From: Rhyzopertha dominica
Taxonomy: Eukaryota; Arthropoda; Insecta; Coleoptera; Bostrichidae
Assembly: GCA_025024175.1 (NCBI GenBank)
Contig: QCXZ01000001.1
Coordinates: 12,648,001 to 12,712,000, forward strand
Length of the DNA: 64,000 nt
Direction: 5' to 3'
Below are positions 49,281 to 59,926 of the stretch, in pieces. The notes beneath the pieces were generated by a model. The model searched no databases. It had not been told where the DNA came from and saw nothing but the letters and a program-made list of their open reading frames with translations. A program made the translations under genes and the position numbers. Position 1 is the stretch's first letter. Each line of letters opens with the position of its first letter.

Positions 49281-50492
49281 TTGTTTGAAAGTCCAGAATT
49301 AAATTATGAATCGATTCAAGAAATGTATAAAGTATATTTAAATAATGGTAACATTCTTCTTAATGATTCTCCATTTGGGCCCACCACTCTAAATAAATCG
49401 GAGATCAATCCCGATGTGCAATTAGGAAAGCCATCTGGGATCGGTACATCTTGTTCTGGAGACGTCTGGGACGAGGGTAACCAATTATCTAATGAAGAGT
49501 TAGATAATTCTTTATTAAATATTTCGGACATTCCTGAAATTCCCATTTCCGAAATCTGCTCTTCGGATCTTTCTTCTTTTGTCAGTTCCGAAGTGGATAA
49601 TTATTTGAGTCTAGTAAATGACAATAGGGACGACAACAATCCCAAATATTGTGAAACAATGAAGTGGACATAGATGAGCCATCTTCTTCTTTTAATTCTA
49701 ATAATACGTGTCATACATGTCTTATGGCTTTTCCAAATGAGCTACAAAACCATTCATAAAAATTGTGTCGGAAAGTATTGAATTTAACTTTCTCGTAGAC
49801 ACTGGCGTCTTAGAATCTATAATAAAACCAGGTAAACTAAAACGTTTAAAGTCGTATAAAATTAATAATGAAAAGTTTGTAACCTTTAATGGATTCAATG
49901 CAAATTCTAAACTACGGACTCAAGGTATGGCTACCTTAACATTTTTGTATAATGATGAAAGTTTTGCTTTGGAATTCTACATAGCCGAAGATAATAATTC
50001 GATTCCATTCGATGGAATGATTTATTTGATGATTTATTTACGAATTAGCAATGTGTGGTCGATTATGAAAAATTCGAAATTACGTTACGAAAACAAAAAG
50101 TGACATTACCTTTATATTATAACGCTATGGAAACTCAAGAGAGTATTCTTTTAAAGCCAAGAACCGAAAGCGTAATTGAAATTGGCATCCCCAACGAAGT
50201 TAAAGATGGAATTATACCAGAAACAGAACTACCTCCAGGAATTTATTTAGCTAAAGCAATCGTTCCTATAAATAACAAAAAGGCTATTACTACAATTATT
50301 AATACTACGAACGACCACTACCAGTTGAAACAAATTAGTTTAATTCTAGATGAAATCGATGACAATAATCTAGCAATCTATGCCTTTCAATCTGTGGAAG
50401 GACAGGTCGATAAGGAGAACAGCACCAGCTGTCAAGGCGGTAAAACGTGCAAATGTATACCTCATAAAGTTAGTGGCAACTTTAATTTTTAA
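49281..50492 (+). pseudogene. Ty3/gypsy-like gag end and protease remnant
   Basis: The first frame (49281-49673) is acidic, rich in Asn, Ser and Asp, and resembles a gag C-terminal region without clear knuckles. After a stop, the frame from about 49756 contains EFNFLVDTGVLESIIKPGKL. That is the aspartic-protease DTG active site with the hydrophobic residue before it and a Ser-Ile-Ile-Lys-Pro strand after. A frame change near 50060 leads to VDYEKFEITLRKQKVTLPLY, the segment between protease and RT in gypsy-type pol. It continues with PPGIYLAKAIVPINN and ends at 50492 before any RT motif. RT, RNase H, integrase and LTRs are not visible, so it is a truncated, frameshifted relic. Confidence 0.75.
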
Positions 50493-51761
50493 TACACAGG
50501 TACCAAGACATTAGAGACCAGTGAGAATAACGAAGTCCAGAAACCACAAGTGCAAAGTAATTACTGTTTTACTAGACGATAACATATGTGAAAAGATAGA
50601 TTGGGAGCATGAAGTTGTTTAAAGTGAAGTGTCATGAGCTAGTCCCTGAACATTCATTCGTTAATTATCGCGTATTTATTATTTATCCTACAACAACATT
50701 TCTTCATTCCATTTGTTTTTTATTCACGTTTGTAAGAAATGTTCTTATCAAGAAATGAGCTATAAATGGATGTTATTTTTACAACGAACGAACCTAGTTG
50801 AGAAATGGGATTCAGACGTTTGTTTTATTTATTATTGTTACATATTAACCGTACCTAGGGGTCATTTTTAGTCAAAAGGTTTAATACTTTTATTCAACGC
50901 ATTTATTAGTCAAAGTGATTCAGCAGTGAGCGTGCTAACAAAACTGGGATTAGGTAAAAAGGAAAATCCGCATACAATCTAATGCCGTTTTTTGACATTC
51001 GGAATTTTTAGTGCACTTGAACTATAGTGAGTTAAAAGGACGAAAACAATCAAATACGTTTATGTTTTTCTTCTCGTCTTTTAAGAGTGCAAGTGTCATT
51101 AAGAAAACTACCTTCCTGATGAAATAGTTTTGCCATCATTTTGTCATCCTACAAATTACTAACATGAAGAAAGTAAATTACAATCAATTTGGAAAATTAA
51201 GTAGCTAATAAAAATAGTTTCATATCGTTTAATGTATTATCCACCCACTATAGTAATATAGTGTCAATTTATAAAGTCAATTATAAAATGATTTATATTT
51301 CCATTATTCATGAATTCGGCCTTCGAGTAAAAGATTTTACCCAATAGCAAACAGGATGTCTACACTGACAGTTATAACTTATCACAGGCAGACTATTGCA
51401 TCGTTACTTTGCACAATTAAGCCCAATATTTTGAACGTAAAACTTTGAATGCCGAATAATAAAATAATAGCAATTATACTCTCTTAAACTGGCTGTTTAA
51501 AATAATGTCCTACGTAAAAAGGCAACACAATGGCCAACCTCATTTTGACTGTTCGGACAACATACACTTGCTTTTTGCGGAGGTACTGATCCATTACAAA
51601 GATACGGTTGAAGAATATGGTAGGGTCACAGTTAATGTCAAATACATCTGCTTTTCCTGGCGCCCGATAATGTTATATTCGTGAGTATATTGTTTTGTAA
51701 ACAGGGTAACGAGCGCAACAGCTACCTAAGTGCCATTTGTAAAGTATAATCGTACAAATAT
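50493..51761. other. AT-rich sequence, no gene recognised
   Basis: I looked for continuation of the gypsy RT and for an LTR and found neither. Confidence 0.4.
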
Positions 51762-52512
51762 GCAGGGTGTCCTCGAAATACACCGACAACGTTCAACAGG
51801 TGATAGCTAACACAATTTTATAACCATTCTTCGAATAAAAATTTTTCTCAAAACGCTTGCTTTTTATATACAGGGTGTTGAAATTGCACTTTAAGAAATA
51901 ATTTTTAAGACTGTCCTTGAACTATAAAAGATATCAATTTCAAATTTGGTGGGAATCATAACGGCATAAGTTACAATAAAAAAAGTAATACGGTTTTGTA
52001 ATCTCTAATCAATTCTAAACAAAACATGTCTCTTTGAAGTTTACGGTAAAACGACTCATTCGTCCCTAAAAATTGATTTCTTTGACTGAAATACACTACA
52101 CCCCCATTATTTTGTGAAATCATAAAAATGTTATTGAAACTGACAACGCCTGAAAAGTGATAGAAAATGCAATTTAAAAACTTTTTTCGAATAAAAATTT
52201 CCGAAAACTCTTTGTTTTTGATATGAAATTGAATATTAAAACAATCATGTTTTTAGAATCAATTTCAACACCCTGTATATCAAAAACAAAGCGTCTTCGG
52301 AATCTTTTTTATTCGAAAAGAGTTTTTAAAACTGCATTTTCTATCACTTTTCAAGCTTTGTCAGTTTCAATAACATTTTTGTGATTTCACAAAATAATGG
52401 CAGTGTAGTGTTTTTAAATAAAAAAATTTTTAGGGACGAATGAGTCGCGTTTTACGGCATACTTCAAAGAAACATGTGTTTAGAATTGATTAGAGATTAC
52501 AAATCCGTATTA
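51762..52512. repeat. Foldback repeat with CAGGGTGT ends
   Basis: Arms 51986-52235 and 52258-52512 are reverse complements over about 250 bp (shared AATCTCTAATCAATTCTAAAC, ACTCATTCGTCCCTAAAAA, ATGTTATTGAAACTGACAA). Only about 22 bp lie between them, so the RNA or single strand would fold into a long hairpin. The words CAGGGTGTCC and ACAGGGTGTTGAAATTG occur at 51763, 51870 and, inverted, at about 52265. This suggests a family with CAGGGTGT termini, as in many TA-targeting elements. It is non-coding. Confidence 0.8.
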
Positions 52513-52513
52513 G

Positions 52514-52900
52514 TGCTCATTTGTGCTGATAATCTTACAATTTCTGCTGATGTTCACAATTAGTTGTTAGCAGTTAAAAAGTGCGTTTGGTCTTACTTCA
52601 TGCTGTACAACCCGTGTTAGATAATTTAGATTTTATATTGTCAGTAATTAGTAATCAATTAGTGCTTATTTGTGCTGATATTCTTAATTTTAGAATTAGT
52701 GCTAGTAAATAAAAAAAATTTGCTGTCGGTAATTAGTGCTAAAATAAGTGCTTATTTAAGGTGATTTTGTCATGGTACCTATAATTAGTTATTGGTGGTT
52801 CAATTGGTCAATTGGTCAAACTTCATGCTGCCCAACCAGTGCTCTCAGTAGTTGGTGCTCAATTGGTGCAATTCTGTGCTGATAGTGTCGTATGTTTAGC
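52514..52900. repeat. Degenerate repeat rich in TTAGTGCTNATTTGTGCTGAT
   Basis: TAGTGCT and GTGCTGAT words recur many times (52510, 52660, 52720, 52870), along with CTTCATGCTG twice (about 52597, 52826). The pattern is irregular, suggesting an old satellite-like or transposon-derived segment. Confidence 0.5.
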
Positions 52901-53314
52901 ATCAACTTACTGTGCCTACGAAAGATACATGTGAGTAACATATCATAGTACTTTTTTAAACAGTTTTTTTAATTGTGATGTAATATATTGCAGCGGACAG
53001 TGAACATTCCACATCATTGGCCCAAAACAAAAATTGGTAGGGATTGGGTGTTTCAAAAAAACGAAAAACTTACTATTCATCTAAACTTTACTAAACTGAC
53101 AACTGAAAGAAAATATTCCAACCTTGTTTTTGTAGCAATTTATACATTGCGAGGCTATACTTAGGGGAGAGTGTAGGGTAATGTACTATGAAAACTCGCA
53201 CAAGTACCTACTATATTAGAATTGAACAGCACTAACTATACTTCTTGCGAGGGGCAGTAGAGTATATACCACCACCATATACTAAAGGAATTGGTTACCT
53301 TGTGGAATATTATA

Positions 53315-53523
53315 GTGCGCGCCAGGAAAGAAGTCGAACCTTAAGAATATAACATCATCCACAATTTAAATGGAGCGAACCGCATGTGTTGGCCTAGTTA
53401 ATAAGTTTATTCGCCGCGCTAGCCTGAAACTGTGACCAAGAATAATGGCGGGCACACCAATGATTTAACCGTCTGGCGACAACTGTCGTCCCAATCTCGT
53501 ATGTCTTCTTTCCTGGCGCGCAC
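53315..53523. repeat. Small MITE with 19-bp perfect ends
   Basis: GTGCGCGCCAGGAAAGAAG (53315-53333) is the exact reverse complement of CTTCTTTCCTGGCGCGCAC (53505-53523). The total is 209 bp with a non-coding, GC-richer centre. The flanks are AT-rich (ATTATA / ATTATT) and the target duplication is uncertain. Confidence 0.8.
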
Positions 53524-54814
53524 ATTATTGCCTGCGAGTAAACAATCAATGGGAGTGTTACGACGATATGAAGAAAACAGTTGTATACTTTAAACCTTCA
53601 AAAGGTGTAAATATATGTTTACTGAGCAATAGTATATAGTCAATTTCCTTCCCCATCTCCAGGCAAAGTATATTTGCTGCAATTTAACATTTATTTTTTG
53701 TAACATTTACAATTAAGAATAAAACAATTATATTGTTTTTGGCAGTCAATAATAAATTTCAGATTCAAGCACATTATGTAAAACGTTTTATAAACTATAG
53801 AATAAAATATACTGCAATCCATAGTTACATAAATGCTGTTAGATAGGTATCTGTTATTACGACCTTTTTTTCAGAAATTACATAACATTTCGTCATCATT
53901 AAAGAACACAGTCTCAATATAATACTTTCATTGGATAGAGTTCGGTATCCAAATGTACCCTTGTACGGTGATATGATATTAAATGAGCTGTAACGCTGAG
54001 CGCGTTCGAAGAAGTCACAAGCGGTACAGCACATACACTTATCCTTCTCACATTTACTCCCTCTCCATCTTACGTATCTTTATGGAAACAAGCTGTAGCA
54101 GTAGAGGCTTTCAAAATACCCTATATGCTACTAGGCAAGAAAACCCTGTGGGTGCTCATGCTATCATAGTTGTAAAAACCGTATCTATGAATTCGTCCAA
54201 TAGAACTCAATAGGTACTTACATATGCAATAGGACAGAAATATGTGTGATATAAATAGAAAGATACATAAAAGGGAAAAAGAGATAAGCACAAAAATGCT
54301 AGATTTGTTCTAGTGCCCTTGTTGGTACCAGCATTATTAAGTCATCAACAATTTTTTATGAATAGAAATAGTGTTCAACGTCTATGATCAGAATATAAAA
54401 TTCCCTACAGAACGAGAGGTAGAATGTGGAGTAGCCTTTTGGACACCAAAGCCTACGAACAAATAATAAAAGAATACTGGATTGGTACCGGAAAACCAAT
54501 ATCATTGATGTCAGATCTTTCGTCACGAATTAAAATAAACTGTGTAAAACAAATGAGACATAAAATTATTAAAATATCCCATTCATAATTTATTGAGAAA
54601 TTTTTTTTTAATATTTATTAATACACAATTCATACTCAAAACGATGATAAATAAAATCTTGTAGTCTACTACTGATTTATCAACACTTCATATAACACAA
54701 ACACAAACACGCTAACGGTGATATGTAGGGTGACGTGGGGCAGAGGGTAAATTATGATCTTGACAATAACCTACAAACAGTAAAACATAGAAGGCATAGA
54801 TCCCTACGAAACAT
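53524..54814. other. No gene recognised
   Basis: A 55-codon frame at 54424-54588 (SLLDTKAYEQIIKEYWIGTG) has a composition like the endonuclease-RT linker of non-LTR elements, but it is too short to assign. Confidence 0.35.
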
Positions 54815-55275
54815 TACTGGATTGACAACAAAATTAATCAGAACGTTTAAAAATGAAAACATAAAAATTGCAATAATGGTCCAATCCTACTTATAACACT
54901 AAGATCAAATATACCTACAAAATATCAAGCAAACGTTATATATTGTTTGGAATGTGGGGATTGTGAAGGTAAGTATACATAGGACAGACATCACAATGGA
55001 AGGTTAATAGTAATAGCTTGGCCCTCCACAAAAGTGATATAACTAAACAAAGGGATAGATGCTCACTTACAGAACACATAATAGTAATCAACATTGGACA
55101 TCATATTAACTGGAATACTGTCAAAATCTTGGATAAAGAAAGTAATACAAACAAGAGATTAATACTTGAAATAGTTTACATAAATCAAAATATCAATGCA
55201 ATAAATAAAAAATTAGATATACAAAAACTGAGCAACATTTACACGTATTTGCTTTCAGAAGAAATTGTAAAATAA
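54815..55275 (+). pseudogene. Penelope-like retroelement, GIY-YIG end
   Basis: From about 54820 comes LTTKLIRTFKNENIKIAIM, then VIYCLECGDCEGKYT, a stop and GQTSQWKVNSNSLALHKSD. This is the GIY-YIG nuclease start with Cys-X2-Cys-X2-Cys and a damaged YIG. The open part at 55018-55275 continues RDRCSLTEHIIVINIGHHIN, ILDKESNTNKRLILEIVYIN and LSNIYTYLLSEEIVK, closely like 35413-35634. The RT is missing. Frame changes near 54890 and 54975 show it is inactive. No tail hairpin was found after the stop. Confidence 0.82.
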
Positions 55276-55529
55276 GTTTCGGTGGGTTTAAGTAATCCAG
55301 CAGCACTGTAGATGTTCTAACTTGATAAATTTGACCAACCAGTTCGTTTTTATATCTGTGATAAGTCAGTCTGAATTTATGGTACAAATCGATTAAGCAG
55401 TTTTTAATTTGTTTGACATGTGCATTCTTGATCTTTTATTATTAATGTGACATGCGAGATATTTTAATATTTTATTACTGGTGTATTAAAATTAATACAA
55501 ATGAATAACAGGGATTCAAAATCACGTAA

Positions 55530-56480
55530 GTTGATGCTTCTGGAGTGAAAGGATCAGCCAGCTAAAGCTGTTGCCCAGGGGACGCCCGAATGTATAATCA
55601 ACACATTCTACGGGGAGGCTCCTTTCTTGTCCTTCGCTTCGGCACTGGCCCTCTGTCACTCTGCCGGCGAGTACGCTTGCCCTGTTTGGTATCAGTCAGC
55701 GCATGCGAGGCAAGTTGATGTCGCCCTTAACGAAACAACTAGAATCATTACCGGATGTCTGAGACCAACGCCCCTGGATAAGATTCACCTTATAGCTGGT
55801 ATCGCCCCTCCCGCTGTTCGTAGAGAAGCAGCAGCATATAAAGAGAGGCTCAAATCAACAGAAACAGTGAGCCACCCACTCCATGGTCAACAACCGGCCC
55901 ATCAGAGATTAAAATCGAGGAAAAGTTTTTTGAGATCAACTCAAGACTACTCAGAATCAGTTACCAGAGTTGATCGGTGGAAGAATAACGTTGGCCAGCA
56001 CTGGATTGAGCCGNGTGAGGAGATGGCACCGGGCTGCGACGAGAATTGGGAAACCTGGAGGGCACTGAATAGACTGCGCACGGGAACAGCAAGATCAAGA
56101 GACACGTTATATAAATGGGGCTACCCGGTCGATTCCAACCTTTGCGATTGTGGAGCACTACAAACTACACTGCACATGTACACTTGCCCACTATGCCCTA
56201 CCCAGTGCACTCTGGAGGACCTAATAGCCGCAAGGCCAAATGCGACCGACGTCGACCGATTTTGGGCGAAAACTGTCTAGTCTATCATGTGCTCATGTAT
56301 TAAACTTCACGATTTTATTTATATACAATTTATGTAGTCTTTGTAATATTTTAGTTATGTAAGTATTCATGTGTTAATTTTCACGCTTTTATTTATAAAA
56401 TGTATGTAGTCTTTGTAATATTCTAGTTATATGTACATATAAGCAAATTCTTGTATATTATTTAATGATGCTTCTGACAC
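55530..56480 (+). pseudogene. C-terminal part and 3' tail of a third non-LTR retrotransposon
   Basis: The frame 55627-56280 starts inside the RT C-terminal region. The ALALCHSAGEYACPVWYQSA block, then LNETTRIITGCLRPTP, IAPPAVRREAA and ALNRLRTGTAR, are the usual post-RT motifs of Jockey- and RTE-type proteins. They are followed by a Cys/His end, LCDCGALQTTLHMYTCPLCP, the CxC..QT..H....CP knuckle. Coding similarity extends upstream to about 55540 (INTFYGEAP). The RT palm and endonuclease are absent (5' truncated). After the stop comes a 3' UTR with AATAAATAATAAAATC near 56480. Apart from one ambiguous base the fragment is open, so it is younger than the other two non-LTR copies. Confidence 0.85.
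56290..56436. repeat. Two tandem copies of about 72 bp in the retrotransposon 3' UTR
   Basis: Both copies share CATGTRTTAA, TTTTATTTATA, ATGTAGTCTTTGTAATATT and TAGTTATRT. 3' UTR tandem repeats are common in non-LTR elements. Confidence 0.7.
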
Positions 56481-58664
56481 GAATAAATAATAAAATCACG
56501 TAAAGTAAAACAGTTACATATTTTAATCAAACTGTGGAATGACGACTATTTGGTCGTGGGTGCTGCAGCCCTCGAGCACCCATGGAGTAGGCGCCTCTGT
56601 TACTAGGTATTTTACAGAAAATTGAGTTTCATATTTCGTGTAGTGTATGCTTTTTTGCATATTATTTTCTGTATGTAAAAGACACGTATTCGTTTTGTGG
56701 TGTACATAATTGTTCTCTGTTGTATTCGTACATTACGCGTTCTCCCATCAGTATATGATCTTAACACATATAGTAACCATGGGTGCCACATTTAAAATTC
56801 TTATGCGAATTTTAATTGAATAAAATTGAAGGAAATAAAGGAACAACGATTCAACAGTTCAATAAAGCGAACGTTACTTTCAAATTGTCGTATCAGAACA
56901 TTCTTGCTATAATAACTTTGTAGAACCGTGCATGTGAACTATTCGGAATGGTTATCCAGTAGTTTAATTAATTTATTACACTATGCATCTTATTTACGCA
57001 GTCATGGTCAAGTGGAGAACACTTATCAGAGAGGAATGCTGGTGAACAGCACACTAGCTGTGCTAAATCTACAATTCACGTTAGCGTATTTGATGTTGAG
57101 TCGTTATCTGGAATAGTGAGCTAACAAGTGGATTAAATATCAGCATCATCTAATTTTAAATCGTTCTTAGTGAACTCGCCGCTGTCAGACGCACTACCAC
57201 CACGGCAGGGCCCGATACAATAAAAGAAGATTGCCGTCGGAGTCGCTGAGGATCAAGTTTGTTATCGGTGAAATGGCCTTAACGTGCTCGTCTTCCATTT
57301 TAGAACACCATTAAAACATACGACTGTAACCTGCTGATAAGTGAATAGCGTAAAGTATAAGAGCACGAGATAAGCTGTGTTGCTTTTATTTCAATGTCGC
57401 ACTAGAGCACATAGCTTTCAGTACAACCCGGCGTTGCTGGCAGGTGTCTTTAGTTAAAAGTAATAGCGATTTTAACGTAAGAGCAATTTGGTAGAAAATG
57501 AGTGAAGATTGTTGGTCATAATGCAATCTTTTATAAGACGGCAAATCGCGTTATGTTTTCGCAGTACCTACATATACGTGTTGCAAACAGAGGTTTAAAA
57601 GCTGTGACATTATACTTGTTTGTGTGTTTCTTCTAAGTTGTAGAGTAAGATCAAGCTGGTTACATTTGACGTAATTCGGAAGCGATAGTTACTTTATTAG
57701 TTTGGTTAGTATGATTACAAGAATAGGTATTCTCGCTAACAATTACATTATTAGGTTTGTAGTAACTGCATGTCGCAATATTGCAAAACCAAAAACAAGC
57801 AAGAACCATCAGCCAAATTTGTTATACTTATATGATGTTTAATGTGAGGATGTTTGTGTGATAGCCGAGCTTTTTGTCTCCACTCAGAAACCACATGACC
57901 ATATAGGAAAAGACTACCTTCATCTCATTTAGTTCCGTTAAAGGAATAAAAAGCGTGCATTTTTAGTAAACAAAGGAGGCGAACTTGACCTGAGGTCAGC
58001 TCCGTCACAAGTTCAAACTAATTACGGAATAATTCCAACGGTTTCAGTCACGACGTAGCGACTGCAGTGGAACTTCCACCTGAGGCATCATTTTTAATGT
58101 CATAAATTTAGAACAGGAATTCCAAAGAACAAAAAGTTGAACTAGTTCTGTAATCCGAAATGGAACTATGCTCATCGTTAAACATGTAGGATTCTGTGAA
58201 ATGCAGTACGCTATTCGGTAGAAATGCACAATTAATAGCCTACTTGACGCAGTGCTTAGCATACTTTTGCAAATTTTGTTTACATAGCAAGAGTATAGGA
58301 CCAATCGTCGTTAGCAAGGCAGGGATTTTATGTAAATGCATATTCTAAATTAGTAGTATGTCTGGTCGGAGCTTTTGGATTTGCGCTTATCTGGGCAATT
58401 GGGATTTAATTAAGCATATTTTGCATACTTCAGGGCTCCTGCTGTGCATAAAATTTTACTAAGAACATATTTAAGCACATTTTTTTCAAGTTGCACCGTT
58501 TGGATATTGGCGACGTACAAATTTGGCATACACAACCAAAATGCTATTTATATGTCATGCTTCGAATAAGTATCTTGCTTCATATATGGGACACACACAT
58601 TTACGGTAAGCGTCACACACCACAGGTCTTCTAGCTTTACGTAACACGCTTGTCGCCGTTTGTG
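56481..58664. other. No gene recognised
   Basis: Slightly GC-richer near 57160-57300 but without a convincing frame. It ends at the target duplication of the ribozyme array. Confidence 0.4.
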
Positions 58665-58676
58665 TTCGTTTTATTA
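58665..58676. repeat. 12-bp target duplication, left of ribozyme array
   Basis: TTCGTTTTATTA here is repeated exactly at 59657-59668. The bases on either side of the two copies differ. Confidence 0.8.
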
Positions 58677-58713
58677 AAATGCATGTATATGCTGTGCTGT
58701 CTGCACTGCAACC

Positions 58714-58762
58714 AACTGCAGATAGATCTATTTCGCTATCATTATACCTCATCAGTGCAGTT
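58714..58762 (-). ncRNA. Hammerhead ribozyme motif, minus copy
   Basis: The reverse complement gives stem I AACTGCA/TGCAGTT, the CTGATGA core, stem II GGTAT-AATG-ATAGC, GAAA, a palindromic stem III TAGATCTA, and UC before the cleavage site. The second pair of stem II is G-G instead of C-G, so this copy may be weaker than the plus-strand copies. Confidence 0.85.
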
Positions 58763-59173
58763 TAGGTCTAGTGCACACAGCACGGCATAGAACTGGTTTT
58801 GCCTATATATCAAAGCAATGGTATGATGTATGTAAGAATTTAGATGGAAATGCCATCTGTCAGCATTACACCTAGCTGCCTTAACGGGTACTACTTCCTA
58901 AAGGAAGTGACCTGTAGCCTGACAAATTGGCATGCACCTACATACTTCAATTTGACAGCAGGCCCCCACAGCACTTTTTGCAAGCGGGGGCAAGAACCGA
59001 CATACATTAAAATGCATGTCTATGCTGTGCTGTCTGCACCGCAACCAACTGCACATGTCATTCTAATGCTGACACATGGCATTGCCATCTAAATAAATTC
59101 TTACTTACATCATACCATTGCTTTGGTATATAGGCAAAACCAGTTCTATGCCTTGCTGTCTGCACTAAACCTT

Positions 59174-59222
59174 AACTGCACTGATGAGCTATAATGATAG
59201 CGAAATAGATCTATCTGCAGTT
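59174..59222 (+). ncRNA. Hammerhead ribozyme motif, plus copy A
   Basis: Stem I AACTGCA (59174-59180) pairs with TGCAGTT (59216-59222). CTGATGA is at 59181-59187, stem II GCTAT/ATAGC with loop AATG at 59188-59201, and GAAA at 59202-59205. Stem III TAGATCTA is at 59206-59213, with U and C at 59214-59215. Predicted cleavage lies after C59215. Every conserved core base of the hammerhead is present. Stem I is extended by AACC/GGTT and by 59146-59165 with 59230-59249 (18 of 20 paired), giving a long rod. Confidence 0.93.
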
Positions 59223-59440
59223 GGTTGCGGTGCAGACAGCACAGCATAGACATGCATTTTAATGTATGTCGGTTCTCACCCACTTGCAAAGGTACCCGTT
59301 AAGGCCGCTAGGTGGCTTTGTCATCATGTCAGTGTAATGCTGACAGATGGCATTTCCATCTAAATTCTTACTTACATCATACCATTGCTTTGGTATATAG
59401 GCAAAACCAGTTCTATGCCGTGTTGTCTGCACTAAACCTA

Positions 59441-59489
59441 AACTGCACTGATGAGCTATAATCATAGCGAAATAGATCTATCTGCAGTT
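59441..59489 (+). ncRNA. Hammerhead ribozyme motif, plus copy B
   Basis: Same architecture as copy A: stem I 59441-59447 with 59483-59489, CTGATGA 59448-59454, stem II GCTAT/ATAGC with loop AATC, GAAA 59469-59472, TAGATCTA 59473-59480, then UC. The only core-hairpin change from copy A is in the stem II loop, so the structure is kept. Cleavage at both plus copies would release a 267-nt monomer. Confidence 0.93.
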
Positions 59490-59656
59490 GGTTGCGGTGC
59501 AGACAGCATAGTATAGACATGCATTTTAGTGTATGTCGGTTCTTGCTCACTTGCAAAAAGTACCCGTTAAGGCAGCTAGGTGGCTTTGTCATCATGTCAG
59601 TGTAATGCTGACAGATGGCATTGCCATCTAAATTCTTACTTACGTCATACCATTGT

Positions 59657-59668
59657 TTCGTTTTATTA
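59657..59668. repeat. 12-bp target duplication, right of ribozyme array
   Basis: TTCGTTTTATTA, identical to 58665-58676. Confidence 0.8.
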
Positions 59669-59926
59669 GATAGGAAGAATGCACGAGCCCATTATTTTTA
59701 TGGATCAAGGACAATTAGTCCGAATCGACGCAATACCTGATCCGTGGATCAGGTACTAAGTCACATCCAGCAATTGTACTTGAACGGGATTCTGGCAGAC
59801 TGCCAATGATCAAATGCATTCTGTGAAAAACTTGTAATGACATGTATCAATCCCAGTAGATCAGTACCAATACTAGTTTACACCCCTACTATAAAGTGAA
59901 GTGAGCCCGACACCAAAACCCTACTA

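Larger units (their letters stand above)
58677..59656. mobile_element. Retrozyme-like insertion: head-to-head array of hammerhead repeats
   Basis: The unit is about 267 bp: AATTCTTACTTACATCATACC..., a hammerhead, ATGCATTTTAATGTATGTCGG, CCCGTTAAGGC, TGTAATGCTGACAGATGGCA. On the plus strand, units start at 59096 and 59363, with a fragment at 59631-59655 and a partial lead-in from 59054. On the minus strand, one unit runs 58840-58677 and another 59053-58841, the latter with an insertion of about 80 bp (about 58894-58972). The two directions meet head to head at 59053/59054. The whole is bounded by the 12-bp repeat TTCGTTTTATTA. There is no protein coding. Size, tandem form, type I hammerheads and a duplication match animal retrozymes, which are thought to be moved as circular RNAs by retroelement enzymes. 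Confidence 0.85.
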
